Shown: positions 35,223-44,547, counted from the stretch's first letter. The stretch: 64,000 nt of DNA from Bradyrhizobium sp. 138 (GCF_023074075.1 NZ_JADPKT010000022.1:310001-374000), one strand, 5' to 3'. The notes: generated from the sequence alone by a model not told the origin. Numbers and translations are program-made.

Positions 35223-35553
35223 GAAGGACTCGCTGCGAATTGCGGAGCGAGCCTAGCCCGGATGGAGCGTGCCCGTCATCCGGGATGATGCCGCATGTTC
35301 GCGCTGTGTTGCCCGACGCCGCAATCGCATTTCGGCATAAACGAAAAAGCAAGCTTTATCAACGACGTCTCTACTGTGCATGGGGTTGTTTTCGCGAAAT
35401 CGTGTCGGGGGCACTCCGCTGACATGATCTCGCCCGCCGTTTCGGTGATATTGCACCGTCAGGCCAACGCCAGCAGGGCCGATCCGCAGCTTTCGCTTGC
35501 TTTCCTGTTCGTGGTCCCTACGGTCGCGCCGCGAACCAACGCCTGACGAGACA
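35223..35553. other. gene-free stretch
   Basis: Near the left end is a remnant of a family 3 repeat (AGCCCGGATGGAGCG to CATCCGGG, about 35257-35283). The rest has no gene or motif I can support. Confidence 0.5.
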
Positions 35554-35907
35554 ATGATGACCGACGCGATGAAATGCCCCGCCTGCAACTCCGAGCACGC
35601 CTATCAGGACCGCGATCTCTGGGTCTGCCCGGAATGCGGCCATGAATGGAGCGGTACGGCGGAGGCGCCTGCGGACACCGCGCCGGACGCCGGCGTGCGC
35701 GATGCCAACGGCAATGTGCTCGCCGACGGCGACAGCGTCATCGTGATCAAGGATCTCAAGATCAAGGGCTCATCCTCGGTCGTGAAAGGCGGCACCAAGG
35801 TGCGCAACATCCGCCTGCAGGACGCCAGCGACGGACACAACATCGCCTGCAAGATCGACGGGATCGGTGCGATGAACTTGAAATCGGAGTTCGTGCGGAA
35901 GGCGTAG
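35554..35907 (+). CDS. PhnA/YjdM-type zinc ribbon protein
   Basis: A 117-residue protein matching the PhnA/YjdM family: N-terminal zinc ribbon ([25 protein letters not shown], shown here in part as CPAC and CPEC) and a C-terminal small beta domain with [32 protein letters not shown] and [19 protein letters not shown]. Despite the old alkylphosphonate name, its role is not settled. Two adjacent ATGs (35554, 35557) could start it. It converges with the EamA gene with no gap. Confidence 0.9.
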   Translation: MMTDAMKCPACNSEHAYQDRDLWVCPECGHEWSGTAEAPADTAPDAGVRDANGNVLADGDSVIVIKDLKIKGSSSVVKGGTKVRNIRLQDASDGHNIACKIDGIGAMNLKSEFVRKA

Positions 35908-36828
35908 CTACCGCTGCCGCTGCGCCAGGTAGAACCCGCACAGCACCGTCACGAGGCCCGCGGTCTGCAATAGCGTCGGCGGCTCGCCGAGCAGCAGCCA
36001 GCCGGTGAGCAGCGTCAGCGCGGGCACGCAGGCCGGAAACACCGCGGCGCGGGCAACGCCGAGGCGCTGAACCGAGACGGCGGACAGATACAGCGCGGCG
36101 GGGCCGGCGAGCACGCCCTGCGCCAGTGCCTGGATGGCGTTTTCAGTGATGCCGATCGCTGCGACATGGGCAAGGCCGACGGTTGCGATGTAGACCGGCA
36201 GCAACAGCAGCGACAGCACGTTGATGACGAGTGCAGCCGACACGGCAGAGACGCGCCAGTGCCGCAGTGCTGCGCCGAAGCCGGCGAACATCAATCCCGT
36301 CAGCACGAAGATCAGATCGCCCAGCACGCCGTCGGCACCGATATGGCCGATCGATTCCGCGCCGATCACGCCGAGACCACCGACGATGACGATCGCGCCG
36401 GCAAGGCGCGAGGCGGAGATATGCTCCTTCAGCACCACCGCCGCGAGCAGCAGGCCGCCGAGCGTCGCGCAGGAGGGCTGGATCACGCTGCCATGGCCGA
36501 GCGGCACGAAGAGGAAGCCGGTATAGGAGATCAGCGACATCACGGGGCCGCCGAGCACCATCAGCACAAGGCCCCTGCTCCAGCCGATGCCGCAGAGATC
36601 CTTGATGCCGGCGCGCAGCACCAGCGGCAGGAACGCGATCCCCGACCAGACATAGCGATGCACCAGCAGATCGACCGGCGTGAAGCCGACCTTGAGCCCA
36701 TGCCGCGTGCCGGCAAAGCCGAGCGCCCAGAACAGCGCCGCGGCAAGGCCGCAGACCACGCCGAGCAGTGCCGGCGCCGCATCGTTGTTGTGAGAGAGAG
36801 CGTCAGCACCGCTCGTCCGTTGATCCAT
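35908..36828 (-). CDS. DMT-superfamily (EamA) transporter
   Basis: A 306-residue protein with about ten membrane segments in two EamA repeats (about 18-150 and 165-300). Markers: CGLAAALFWALGFAGTRHGL in helix 1 and ACVPALTLLTGWLLLGEPP near the end. Its sequence is not close to the other DMT protein in this window (21985-22881). Substrate unknown. Confidence 0.87.
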   Translation of the reverse strand: MDQRTSGADALSHNNDAAPALLGVVCGLAAALFWALGFAGTRHGLKVGFTPVDLLVHRYVWSGIAFLPLVLRAGIKDLCGIGWSRGLVLMVLGGPVMSLISYTGFLFVPLGHGSVIQPSCATLGGLLLAAVVLKEHISASRLAGAIVIVGGLGVIGAESIGHIGADGVLGDLIFVLTGLMFAGFGAALRHWRVSAVSAALVINVLSLLLLPVYIATVGLAHVAAIGITENAIQALAQGVLAGPAALYLSAVSVQRLGVARAAVFPACVPALTLLTGWLLLGEPPTLLQTAGLVTVLCGFYLAQRQR

Positions 36829-36909
36829 GGATCAAGCCTTAGGTCGGCGCGTCCATCGGCTCAACCCACGCAGCTGCAAGGCTGGCACGCGGCGGAATAC
36901 AAGAGCTCC

Positions 36910-36983
36910 GTAGCCCGATGAGCGTGGCGACATGCGGGACTTCTCTCGCCACCTTCCCGGATAGCGCTGCGCTCATCCGGGCA
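36910..36983. repeat. dispersed palindromic repeat, family 3, diverged copy
   Basis: GTAGCCCGATGAGCG at the left and CGCTCATCCGGGC at the right. Related to 41638-41721. Confidence 0.65.
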
Positions 36984-36993
36984 ACTGGGCTCA

Positions 36994-37431
36994 TCACCCT
37001 TCCTCACCAAACACCATCCGCCATCCCTTGCGCGTATCCATGTATTCCCGCACTTGCCTGATCCGGTCGCCCGCCACCGTAAACACGAAGCAGTAATCGT
37101 TCTCGTACGGCTTGCCGCCGGGCAATGTCGCGCGCATCCGCTCTTCCACGATCACGACATCGCCATCGGCATACACGCCACGAAACGCGATATCGATGTT
37201 GGCGAACATCTTGTGCATCTCGTGGGCGATGAAGCGCGCGATATCGTGCGATCCCCTCATGTGGTCGGTGTGATCGAGCGCGACGGCGGTGGCATTGCCT
37301 TTCGGGGCGATCCATTCGGCGTCGTCGGTGAACAGTGCGGCGATGCGCATCGCATCGCGCGACGAAAAGGTCTTCCACGCATTCAGGACAATATCTTTTG
37401 GGCTGGACACGATGCGCTCCCCGGCTGGCAT
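36994..37431 (-). CDS. SnoaL/NTF2-like protein
   Basis: A 145-residue NTF2-fold protein: SSPKDIVLNAWKTFSSRD, LFTDDAEWIAPKGNA and a beta-rich end VIVEERMRATLPGG with CFVFTVAGDRIRQVREYMD. The family includes ketosteroid-isomerase-like enzymes and ligand binders; function here unknown. The ATG at 37431 is preferred over an upstream one because homology starts near there. Confidence 0.8.
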   Translation of the reverse strand: MPAGERIVSSPKDIVLNAWKTFSSRDAMRIAALFTDDAEWIAPKGNATAVALDHTDHMRGSHDIARFIAHEMHKMFANIDIAFRGVYADGDVVIVEERMRATLPGGKPYENDYCFVFTVAGDRIRQVREYMDTRKGWRMVFGEEG

Positions 37432-37508
37432 TGCGAGCCGCTTTCTAGGCCGCGAGGCGCCTTGCGGGCTCGCCACAATCGGACTCGGTCATCCCGCAGC
37501 CTGCCGTC

Positions 37509-38096
37509 ATGCGCTATGATCCGGCCATGCTGAGCTTCGATGTCTGCAACGCCGCGCGCCTGCGTCGGGATCCCCGCTATGACGGCCGCTTCTTCACGGC
37601 CGTGAAGACCACCGGCATCTATTGCCGCCCGGTCTGCCCGGCCAAGCAGCCGCTGACGCGCAACGTCGCCTATTATCCGACGGCGGCAGCGGCCGAGGCC
37701 GACGGCTTCCGGCCATGCCTGCGCTGTCGTCCCGAGACTGCGCCGTTCTGCCCGGCCTGGAACGGCACGCGCTCCACGGTGGCGCGGGCGATGAAGCTGA
37801 TCGATGACGGCGCGCTCGACCAAGGCTCGGTGGTCGATCTGGCGATGCGGCTCGGCATCTCCTCGCGTCATCTGGCACGCCTATTCGAGCGCCACGTCGG
37901 CGCCACGCCTCAGCAGCTCGCCAAGACGCTACGGGTCCAGCGCGCCAAGCGCCTGATCGATGCCGGCGACGACAGCATGACCGACATCGCATTTCAGGCC
38001 GGCTTCGGCAGCTTGCGCAGGTTCAACGCCGCCTTCGCCGAGCTCTACGGCCGCTCGCCGTCAAGCCTGCGCGCGGTGCGCACGCGGAGAGCCTAG
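37509..38096 (+). CDS. Ada-type methyl-phosphotriester sensor / AraC regulator
   Basis: A 195-residue protein: the N-terminal Ada metal-binding domain with four cysteines (GIYCRPVCPAKQP and RPCLRCRPE), of which the first would accept a methyl group from DNA phosphotriesters, and a C-terminal AraC-type DNA-binding domain (VVDLAMRLGISSRHLARLF and TDIAFQAGFGSLRRF). It lacks the O6-methylguanine transferase half and the AlkA domain, so it corresponds to AdaA. It probably activates alkylation-repair genes. Its stop overlaps the next gene by four bases. The ATG at 37527 is an alternative. Confidence 0.9.
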   Translation: MRYDPAMLSFDVCNAARLRRDPRYDGRFFTAVKTTGIYCRPVCPAKQPLTRNVAYYPTAAAAEADGFRPCLRCRPETAPFCPAWNGTRSTVARAMKLIDDGALDQGSVVDLAMRLGISSRHLARLFERHVGATPQQLAKTLRVQRAKRLIDAGDDSMTDIAFQAGFGSLRRFNAAFAELYGRSPSSLRAVRTRRA

Positions 38097-38239
38097 AAAA
38101 ATCCCGGGCTGAGATCGAGGCCGTATGTCAGGCTGAGCACGAACACGAACAGCGCGGCGGCGGCGAACAGAGCGGTATGCTTGAGAATGAACGCACGCGG
38201 CGAAGCGGTGGCAACAACGGCTTTCTGCGCAACGGGCAT
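38093..38239 (-). CDS. small single-pass membrane protein
   Basis: A 48-residue protein with one hydrophobic segment (about 21-40, TALFAAAALFVFVLSLTYG). GAGG lies about nine bases before the ATG. No family recognised; its gene converges with the Ada gene. Confidence 0.55.
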   Translation of the reverse strand: MPVAQKAVVATASPRAFILKHTALFAAAALFVFVLSLTYGLDLSPGFF

Positions 38240-38584
38240 GATGGCCTCGATTATGATTTCAAAATTTGGCCGCGCCGATGCGGCCGCCGCATCAAGCAAC
38301 GCGACGTGCAAAGCAACTGTTAAAAGGATCACGCCCGTTACGAACGGGGATACATAACCGGCCCATTCACGCGAACTTGTTTCGCGGCCGGATTCTCAAT
38401 CAGCGCATCGGTGTCAATTCAACGTGCCGAGACATTGCACGATGCGCGCCGGCGCGAGATGCGCACGAGGCAGTTCCAGCGATCTCCGCGCGCGAAATAC
38501 GCAAGCAGCGTCGACGTCGAAAGTCACGTGAGGCAGTGGATCCCGCCTCTCCGCGGAACCCACCTGCCGTCAGACGATGTCGGA
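38240..38584. other. gene-free stretch
   Basis: About 345 bases between two minus-strand genes. Codon use on both strands looks random and I see no repeat or operator. Confidence 0.4.
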
Positions 38585-38839
38585 TCAGCGAACAGCGCCG
38601 GTGGTGACGTCGGCGGTCTTCACCTTGCGCGGGCTGAGCACCTTCACCTGGTGGGCCGAGGCGACCGTGGTCGGCGCAGCAACCTGCTGCTTGACATGCG
38701 CGGCACCGAGCACGCGAACCTGCAGCGGCGAAACCGGAAATCCATTGGCCTCGTAAGTCGGCAGCTCGGCGGCGAAAGCCGCGGTGCTGCCCGCGATCGT
38801 CAGGATGGCGGCGGCGATCGACAGAGTCTTCTTGTTCAT
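38585..38839 (-). CDS. small exported protein
   Basis: An 84-residue protein: signal peptide (about 1-23, ending AAFAAE), then LPTYEANGFPVSPLQVRVLG and a basic Val/Ala-rich tail. LPTYEANGFPVSPLQ-type starts recur in small exported proteins of Bradyrhizobium. Function unknown. Confidence 0.7.
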   Translation of the reverse strand: MNKKTLSIAAAILTIAGSTAAFAAELPTYEANGFPVSPLQVRVLGAAHVKQQVAAPTTVASAHQVKVLSPRKVKTADVTTGAVR

Positions 38840-39011
38840 TGGTCATGCTCCGGAAGTGGAAGAGTCGGAGCATATCTAGGCCGGTTTTGCTGCGTTGCGA
38901 CATACGTTGTCGCATTGCAACATCGCGCGAGGCGCATGGCGATATGTTTAATGCGTACAAGACCTTGGCCGAATCACACCGGTCACGACATGGCGTCTTT
39001 ATGGGCGGTGC

Positions 39012-39215
39012 TCAGCCACCGAGCACGTTGCCCCAGCCATCGAAGAGATAGGTCTTCCAGGCCACGGTTCCATCGCCGCCCGGTCGGCTGGCGCGCCGGT
39101 AGTCGTCGGCCTGATCAGCGGTCCAGGTGATGATCGTGTCCGTAAGGCGATCGTGCAGGATGGCGGGCTCGGTGGGGTCGAAGGCGTCCATGGGACGAAG
39201 CGAGGAATGCGTCAT
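39012..39215 (-). CDS. small hypothetical protein
   Basis: A 67-residue soluble protein, ending TYLFDGWGNVLGG, with no signal peptide or known motif. Its acidic/aromatic composition and codon use look like real coding sequence; the assignment is modest. Confidence 0.5.
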   Translation of the reverse strand: MTHSSLRPMDAFDPTEPAILHDRLTDTIITWTADQADDYRRASRPGGDGTVAWKTYLFDGWGNVLGG

Positions 39216-39482
39216 GGCCGACCAAACGCGCCAGCCGCAACAAAGTTGCGCGCAGCACAGCGCAGTTTCGTATTGGGAACTGCGGTGGAACCTGCGTTGC
39301 TCCTCGGCAACATGTCCGTGAAAAGCCTGTTTTCACCGATTTGCGCCATTGCGCCGCCACACCGTCCTCCGAACAATCAAGGTGCTGCGTGCCTTTCCGC
39401 GCAAGACTGTTTCGTCAGACTGTTTGCATCATGACTGTCCGGACAAGACGGGTTCGGGCAGAACCGTTTGGAGGCAGGGATC

Positions 39483-40775
39483 ATGAACGATCGGCGGTCT
39501 CTTCTGGTGGCGGTCTCCTGCCCCTCGGCGGTTCTCGCCGGCTGGCTGGCGCTTTCCCTCTCCTCCTATGCCCCTGCGCTCATCGAGAACAGCGGGGCCA
39601 ATGCGGCCGCCGTCTCGCGCGCGAAGGATCTCGGCCGGCTCGACCTCGCCGACATGCCGCGCGCTGCAACGATCGAGGACGGCATCGCCTTGACCGCCGA
39701 CATCGCGGCCGCCGTCGCGGCGTCGCCGGCCCCGACGATCACTGAGACGCCCGCTTCCACCATCAAGCTCGCCGCGGCCGATCCGGCGCTGATCCTGCCG
39801 GTCGAGCCACCGCCCGCGCCGCAGATATCGCCTGAACCAGAGTCCGTCGCCAGCGAGGCGGCGCCGGCTGCGGCGCCGGAGCCCGTCAAACTGGCATCTG
39901 CCGATCCCACCGAGATCGTGACGACGGAGGCGCTATCCCCCGCGGCGACCGCGAGCGGCCCCGTCACGCCTGCGAGCAAGCCATCACCTCCGGCCGACAC
40001 CGTCGCCGTGCTCGACGAATGCTTCGTCATGGATGCCTGCATCGATCGCTATCTCTGGGCGCTCTATCAGCGCACCGCAAAGGAGGACTCGATCAAGGTG
40101 CAGGAGCGCCGCGCCGTCACCATCAAGCGCAAGGGCAAGACAGTCACGGTCATGCGCAGCTTCACCAAGCTGGTCGATCAGGACTTCACCTGGAAGGATC
40201 CGAAGGCGGCCGAGCACGCCGGCATGTCGATGATGGATTACGTCATCGGCGGCATGGACAAGAGCTTCAAGCGAAAGCTGTTTCGCACGCTGCTCGCTGC
40301 GGAAGCCGCCGGCCTTTCGCCCGGCATCACCAGCGCGTTCCGTGACGACTATCGCCAGTCGATCGCGAGCGGCCTGAAGGCCGCCTCCGACCGCTCCTAT
40401 CATGGCGGCAGCTCGCGCGGCGGGTACGGCCACGGCATGGCGGCCGACATCGTCAGCACCCAAGGCAATAACCGCGCGCAGCGCTGGATCTCGACCGAAA
40501 TCCTGTGGAAGTGGGTCGACGCCAACGGCAAGACCTACGGCATCGGCCGGCCCTATCTCGGCCGCGATCCACCGCATGTCGGCCCCATCGACGGCCAGGA
40601 GTACATCTCGCGCCGTGGCACGGGCGACGGAAAGCAAATCGCCAGCGTGAAGTCCAAGAAGGTGGTGCGGGCCGCGGCCCACGCAAAACCGCCCAAGGCC
40701 CAGGCCGCACGCGAGCAGAAGAGCCCGGCCAAGCCACAGAAATCGGCGCAATCGGCCGGCAAGCGCGCGACCTAA
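39483..40775 (+). CDS. M15-type D,D-peptidase-like envelope protein
   Basis: A 430-residue protein: an N-terminal membrane segment (about 8-28), a long Ala/Pro-rich linker (30-175) with recurring LA(A/S)(A)DP units, and a C-terminal domain with the zinc-site pattern of M15 D,D-carboxypeptidases: GITSAFRDDYRQSIASG, GHGMAADIVS (His and Asp ligands) and PPHVGPIDGQEY (last His). The tail (about 390-430) is Lys/Ala-rich and basic. It probably trims peptidoglycan stems at the inner membrane. AGGGA precedes the ATG at 39483. Confidence 0.82.
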   Translation: MNDRRSLLVAVSCPSAVLAGWLALSLSSYAPALIENSGANAAAVSRAKDLGRLDLADMPRAATIEDGIALTADIAAAVAASPAPTITETPASTIKLAAADPALILPVEPPPAPQISPEPESVASEAAPAAAPEPVKLASADPTEIVTTEALSPAATASGPVTPASKPSPPADTVAVLDECFVMDACIDRYLWALYQRTAKEDSIKVQERRAVTIKRKGKTVTVMRSFTKLVDQDFTWKDPKAAEHAGMSMMDYVIGGMDKSFKRKLFRTLLAAEAAGLSPGITSAFRDDYRQSIASGLKAASDRSYHGGSSRGGYGHGMAADIVSTQGNNRAQRWISTEILWKWVDANGKTYGIGRPYLGRDPPHVGPIDGQEYISRRGTGDGKQIASVKSKKVVRAAAHAKPPKAQAAREQKSPAKPQKSAQSAGKRAT

Positions 40776-40780
40776 GGGCG

Positions 40781-41599
40781 TTAGGGCTGCCGTCCCGGCA
40801 TCGGTAGCGGCACCAGCCGCATCTCGGCGGTGCCGGCATCCTGCGTGCGCATCAGCACCGCAAAGACGGTCTCGACCGCGAGCCGCACGGCTGCCTCCAT
40901 CGCCTCGCCCTTGGCCAGATGGGCCGCGATCAGGCCGGTGAGAAGATCGCCGGTGCCGTGGGGGCGGATTGGCAGGCGCGGCGTCGCAAAGCGCGACAAC
41001 TGCCCGCCGGCACACAGGATCGTCTCCACCTGCCCCTCGGCCGTGTCGGTGAGTGCGCAGCCGGTCGCGACGACGTCGGTGTGGCCGGCCCCCGCCAGCG
41101 CCGTACACGCCGCGCGCAGGCCCTGCGCATCCGCGATCGTGAGACCTGAAAGCAGCTCGAGCTCGAACTGGTTCGGCGTCATCAGGTTTGCTGCCGGCAG
41201 CAGCCGGTGCCGAACCACGTCCAAAATGCCGTCGGCGACATAGACGCGGCCGTCATCGCCGATCACGGGATCGCAGAGATAGACGAGCTTCGCATTCCGC
41301 GTCAGCGCCCGCTCGACGAAATCGGCGATCACGGCAGCATTGCCTGGCGAGCCGAGATAGCCGGTCACCAGCACGGCCGCCTCGTCGACGAGGCCGCGCT
41401 CTTCCACGCCCTTCAGGAGATCGGCGACGAGCTCGGTCTCCAACACCCGCCCGTGCAGGCTCGGGTAGCGCGGATGGTTGGACAGCAGCGTCGTCGGCAC
41501 TGCCGCAACGTTCACGCCCTCTGCCTGCATGGCATAGGCGGCCGCGCTGTTGCCGACATGGCCGTGGATCACCTGGCTTTGAATGGAGATGACGAGCAT
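40781..41599 (-). CDS. pdxY: pyridoxal kinase
   Basis: A 272-residue ribokinase-fold enzyme that phosphorylates pyridoxal to PLP in the salvage pathway. Signatures: the start MLVISIQSQVIHGHVGN, TTLLSNHPRY, CDPVIGDDGRVYV, NLMTPNQFELELLSG and the anion-hole GTGD near residue 220. The ATG at 41599 matches the family start exactly. Confidence 0.93.
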   Translation of the reverse strand: MLVISIQSQVIHGHVGNSAAAYAMQAEGVNVAAVPTTLLSNHPRYPSLHGRVLETELVADLLKGVEERGLVDEAAVLVTGYLGSPGNAAVIADFVERALTRNAKLVYLCDPVIGDDGRVYVADGILDVVRHRLLPAANLMTPNQFELELLSGLTIADAQGLRAACTALAGAGHTDVVATGCALTDTAEGQVETILCAGGQLSRFATPRLPIRPHGTGDLLTGLIAAHLAKGEAMEAAVRLAVETVFAVLMRTQDAGTAEMRLVPLPMPGRQP

Positions 41600-41637
41600 G
41601 AAGAGGTCCGTAGGGTCAAACGCCAGATGTGGCAAGA

Positions 41638-41721
41638 GTAGCCCGGATGGAGCGCAGCGTAATCCGGGACTCTTGCCGCGACATGGAGCCCCCGGATTTC
41701 GCTGCGCTCCATCCGGGCTAC
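41638..41721. repeat. dispersed palindromic repeat, family 3
   Basis: GTAGCCCGGATGG at the left and CCATCCGGGCTAC at the right, with AGCGCAGCG and CGCTGCGCT inside. Other copies or remnants: 35257-35283, 36910-36983 and about 63790. Confidence 0.88.
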
Positions 41722-41733
41722 AGGCCTCGCGCT

Positions 41734-42366
41734 TCAGCGTCGCGCCAGCTCACCGAGATAAGCACAGAACATGTCGGCCATGGCATCGGCATAGGCCGCG
41801 ATCTCCGCCTCGCTCCGCGCCTCTTCCGAAAAATTCTTGCCGACCTCGCTCAAGGTCGTCTTGATCAGCTCGCCGGCAAGCGCACGTGTCGCATCCGATG
41901 CCTTGGGCAGCGCCTCCCGCATGAACGTCGCGACAATCCCCTCACCGGCCACTCGCGCGTCGTGCGCCTCGGGCGCGTCGCGATAGAGCGGTGCTGCATC
42001 GCTGAGCGCGACGCGGATGGCAGCCTCCTCGCATTCGGACCGGATGAAGGCATGGACCAGCGCGCGTAGCCGCACCAGTGGCGGCTTGGCCCGGTCCGCG
42101 AGGATGCCGCGCAAGAGCTCGCTGGTGCGCCGCCACTCGTCGCTCTGGAGACGGAACAGGATCGCGGCCTTGTTCGGAAAATATTGATAGAGCGACCCGA
42201 CGCTCACTCCGGCCCGCTCCGCCACCCGCGCCGTGGTGAAACGCTGCGCGCCCTCCTTCGCCAGAACCTGAACAGCGGCATCGAGGATGGCCGCCACAAG
42301 CTCGCTGGAGCGAGCCTGTTGCGGCTGTTTTCGTGAGGAAACTGAACGGCTTCGACGGTCGGCCAT
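41734..42366 (-). CDS. TetR/AcrR family regulator
   Basis: A 210-residue regulator with an N-terminal helix-turn-helix (RSSELVAAILDAAVQVLAKE, then VAERAGVSVGSLYQYFPNKAA) and a helical ligand-binding region. It is divergent from an O-methyltransferase gene with a palindrome in between, so it probably represses that gene and itself. Confidence 0.92.
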   Translation of the reverse strand: MADRRSRSVSSRKQPQQARSSELVAAILDAAVQVLAKEGAQRFTTARVAERAGVSVGSLYQYFPNKAAILFRLQSDEWRRTSELLRGILADRAKPPLVRLRALVHAFIRSECEEAAIRVALSDAAPLYRDAPEAHDARVAGEGIVATFMREALPKASDATRALAGELIKTTLSEVGKNFSEEARSEAEIAAYADAMADMFCAYLGELARR

Positions 42367-42391
42367 GGCCCACTCCGGCAATGCGAATAGG

Positions 42392-42415
42392 AAATGCGAC
42401 GAATTAGTCGTATTT
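42392..42415. promoter_or_regulatory. candidate TetR operator
   Basis: AAATGCGAC (42392-42400) and GTCGTATTT (42407-42415), inverted with one mismatch in nine and a six-base spacer, in the 97-bp gap between divergent genes. Confidence 0.65.
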
Positions 42416-42463
42416 CACGCGGCACGCAAGCATGCGTTCCTCGCCAACCTCTGGAGACCCCGA

Positions 42464-43129
42464 ATGCCTACCCCAACCATCATGACGCTTGCGCCGCTAT
42501 TGGATCGCCTGTTCGACGAAGCCGAGGCGGCAACCGGCGCAACGCGAGCCGCGGTCGCCGATCTGTCCGACGAAGAGCAAGCGCGGATGATGCGGAGCAA
42601 GACCGATTACCGCGACCTCTACGGACGCCTGAAGGACGTGCCGCTCGCAGTCTCGCGCGAAACGGGCACCCTGCTCTACATGCTGGCACGCAGCTCTGGC
42701 GCCCGGACAATCGTCGAGTTCGGCACATCGTTCGGCATCTCGACGCTGCACCTTGCCGCAGGCTTGCGCGACAACGGCGGCGGCCGCCTCATCACCAGCG
42801 AGTTCGAGCCCTCCAAGGCGGCGCGGGCGCGGAAGAACCTCATCGCCGGCGGCTTGATTGATCTCGTCGAGATCCGCGAAGGCGATGCGCTGAAGACGCT
42901 TCAAGCCGATCTGCCCGATACGATCGATCTCGTGCTGCTCGATGGTGCCAAGGCGCTCTACCCGGAGATCCTCGATCTGCTCGAGAGCCATCTCGGGCCA
43001 GGCGCGATCATCGTCGCTGACAATGCCGACGACAGTCCGGACTATCTGGCGCGCGTACGCAGGCCTGGAAGCGGCTACATGTCGACGCCCTTCGCCGAAG
43101 ACGTCGAGCTCTCCGTGCGGATCGACTGA
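42464..43129 (+). CDS. SAM-dependent O-methyltransferase
   Basis: A 221-residue class I methyltransferase of the catechol/caffeoyl-CoA O-methyltransferase group. It has the SAM-binding segment VEFGTSFGISTLHLA, acidic LITSEFEPSKA, the metal-site-like LVLLDGAKALYPEIL and IIVADNADDSPDY. CTGGAGA precedes the ATG. Substrate unknown; control by the divergent TetR regulator suggests induction by a small aromatic compound. Confidence 0.87.
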   Translation: MPTPTIMTLAPLLDRLFDEAEAATGATRAAVADLSDEEQARMMRSKTDYRDLYGRLKDVPLAVSRETGTLLYMLARSSGARTIVEFGTSFGISTLHLAAGLRDNGGGRLITSEFEPSKAARARKNLIAGGLIDLVEIREGDALKTLQADLPDTIDLVLLDGAKALYPEILDLLESHLGPGAIIVADNADDSPDYLARVRRPGSGYMSTPFAEDVELSVRID

Positions 43130-43336
43130 CGCCGGTCGAAGCATCGCAGGACTCGGCCGCCGTGCGGTTATCGCGCGGCGGCGTCGTATTGCCTCGCCAC
43201 GAATCGCCGGGGCCCCGATCACATTCCAATCGATGTCGCAGGTTCGTCACTCACACATGATATCTGCTCGCGGCAAAGGGCGTTCATCGAGTCAAGCTTA
43301 GCTGTCCCGCGGTATCTCTCTCACGCCGAGAGGCTC

Positions 43337-43681
43337 ATGACCTCCGCCTTCAATGCCTACGCGGCTCTCGCCGTCGCCATCGTGTTCGAGGTCACCGCGT
43401 CGGCGCTGCTGCAGCAGTCCGCGCAGTTCACCCGCCCCGGGCCGACATTGGCGATGGTGATGTTCTACGCCGCCTCGTTCTATGCGCTGTCCGTGGCGAT
43501 CCGGGTCATTCCGATGAGCATCGCCTACGCGATCTGGGGCGGGGTCGGCATCATCCTGACCACCACCGTCTCCTTCGTGCTGTTCCGCCAGATACTGGAC
43601 TCCGCGGCCTTCGTCGGTATCGCCCTGATCGTGTCCGGGGTCGTGATCATCAACCTGTTCTCGGAGACCACGGTGCGCTGA
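43337..43681 (+). CDS. small multidrug resistance (SMR) efflux protein
   Basis: A 114-residue protein with four membrane helices. The essential glutamate is in helix 1 (VFEVTASALLQQS), the family motif MSIAYAIWGGVGI is in helix 3. It works as an antiparallel dimer exchanging protons for cationic compounds, EmrE-like, or guanidinium, SugE-like. Motifs favour the EmrE side. Confidence 0.92.
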   Translation: MTSAFNAYAALAVAIVFEVTASALLQQSAQFTRPGPTLAMVMFYAASFYALSVAIRVIPMSIAYAIWGGVGIILTTTVSFVLFRQILDSAAFVGIALIVSGVVIINLFSETTVR

Positions 43682-43705
43682 TTCCGAGAACCTTCGGCGC
43701 ACGGC

Positions 43706-44071
43706 CTACTGGCTCTGCACCGGCTTGGGCGGCGGCGCGGATCGCGCGGGCTTCTTGGCGGGCTTGGCCGCAGCGCGCGGCGGCGGTTCATCGACCGACT
43801 GCAGATAGGCGGCAAGCGCCTTGGCCGAGTCCGAGCTGGTCGCGTAATGGTCCTTCAGGAACCAGGACAAGGTCAGGGTGAAGCGACCCTTGGCGAGGCC
43901 GCGCGGACTGCGATGGCAGGTCGCACAACCGTCAGCGAAGAGCTTGGCGGGCGACTTGCCGGCATCGAGATTTTGCGCGGCTGCAACCGTCGCCGTCAGA
44001 ACGATGGCGGCGGCTGCAAAAGCCATCACGGGCGCGATCCGGTCGCGCCCCGGTCGAAACAGCGATCGCAA
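43706..44071 (-). CDS. small exported c-type cytochrome
   Basis: A 121-residue protein: signal anchor (about 15-33, ending VAAAQ), a single heme site CATCH in the mature part (LFADGCATCHRSPRGLAKGR) and a Pro/Lys-rich tail. No clear axial Met, so the sixth ligand is uncertain. The TTG at 44071 has GAGGGG upstream; the ATG at 44026 is an alternative. Electron partner unknown. Confidence 0.8.
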   Translation of the reverse strand: MRSLFRPGRDRIAPVMAFAAAAIVLTATVAAAQNLDAGKSPAKLFADGCATCHRSPRGLAKGRFTLTLSWFLKDHYATSSDSAKALAAYLQSVDEPPPRAAAKPAKKPARSAPPPKPVQSQ

Positions 44072-44098
44072 ATGTCGTCCCCTCGCCCCGTCCTGCGG

Positions 44099-44305
44099 TT
44101 ATGCCGCCGACAGCTGATCGAATTCGGGCGGCGCGTAGGCCTTGCCGTCCTGATCGGTGATGACGACCCGCCACCCCTCGCTGGCCCACACCTTCGCCTT
44201 CGCCACGATGAGCAGCCGGCTCTCGCGGGCGAAACTGTACTTCTCGTTGTCGCGTTCTGCGATCATCTTGTAGGCCAATTCGCATCCCCTTGCGTCGCCC
44301 TGCAC
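44099..44305 (-). CDS. small hypothetical protein with a GTG start
   Basis: A 68-residue soluble protein. The GTG at 44305 is chosen because GAGGAGG lies just upstream, so the start is well supported. It reads ARGCELAYKMIAERDNEKYS then VWASEGWRVVITDQDGKAY, a compact alpha/beta pattern. No family name recognised. Confidence 0.65.
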   Translation of the reverse strand: MQGDARGCELAYKMIAERDNEKYSFARESRLLIVAKAKVWASEGWRVVITDQDGKAYAPPEFDQLSAA

Positions 44306-44547
44306 CCGACCTCCTCGTGGCAGCGGGCTTTGGCGGCAATTCGCCGGGAGCGTGGCAATTTGGTGCCTTCCGCAAAGCATGGCGCTGGCGGCCGGCATCG
44401 GCGTGCCCCACGGGAAGGCGATTACACCCGTCGCAGGCTTGCCTGCCTGCGACGGCACGGGGCCCGTCTTGATGTCGTGCTGGGTCGGCCGCCGGGGGCG
44501 GCCCGTCACTTCAGCAAAGGAACCGATCGTCCCATGCCCGAGCTCCG

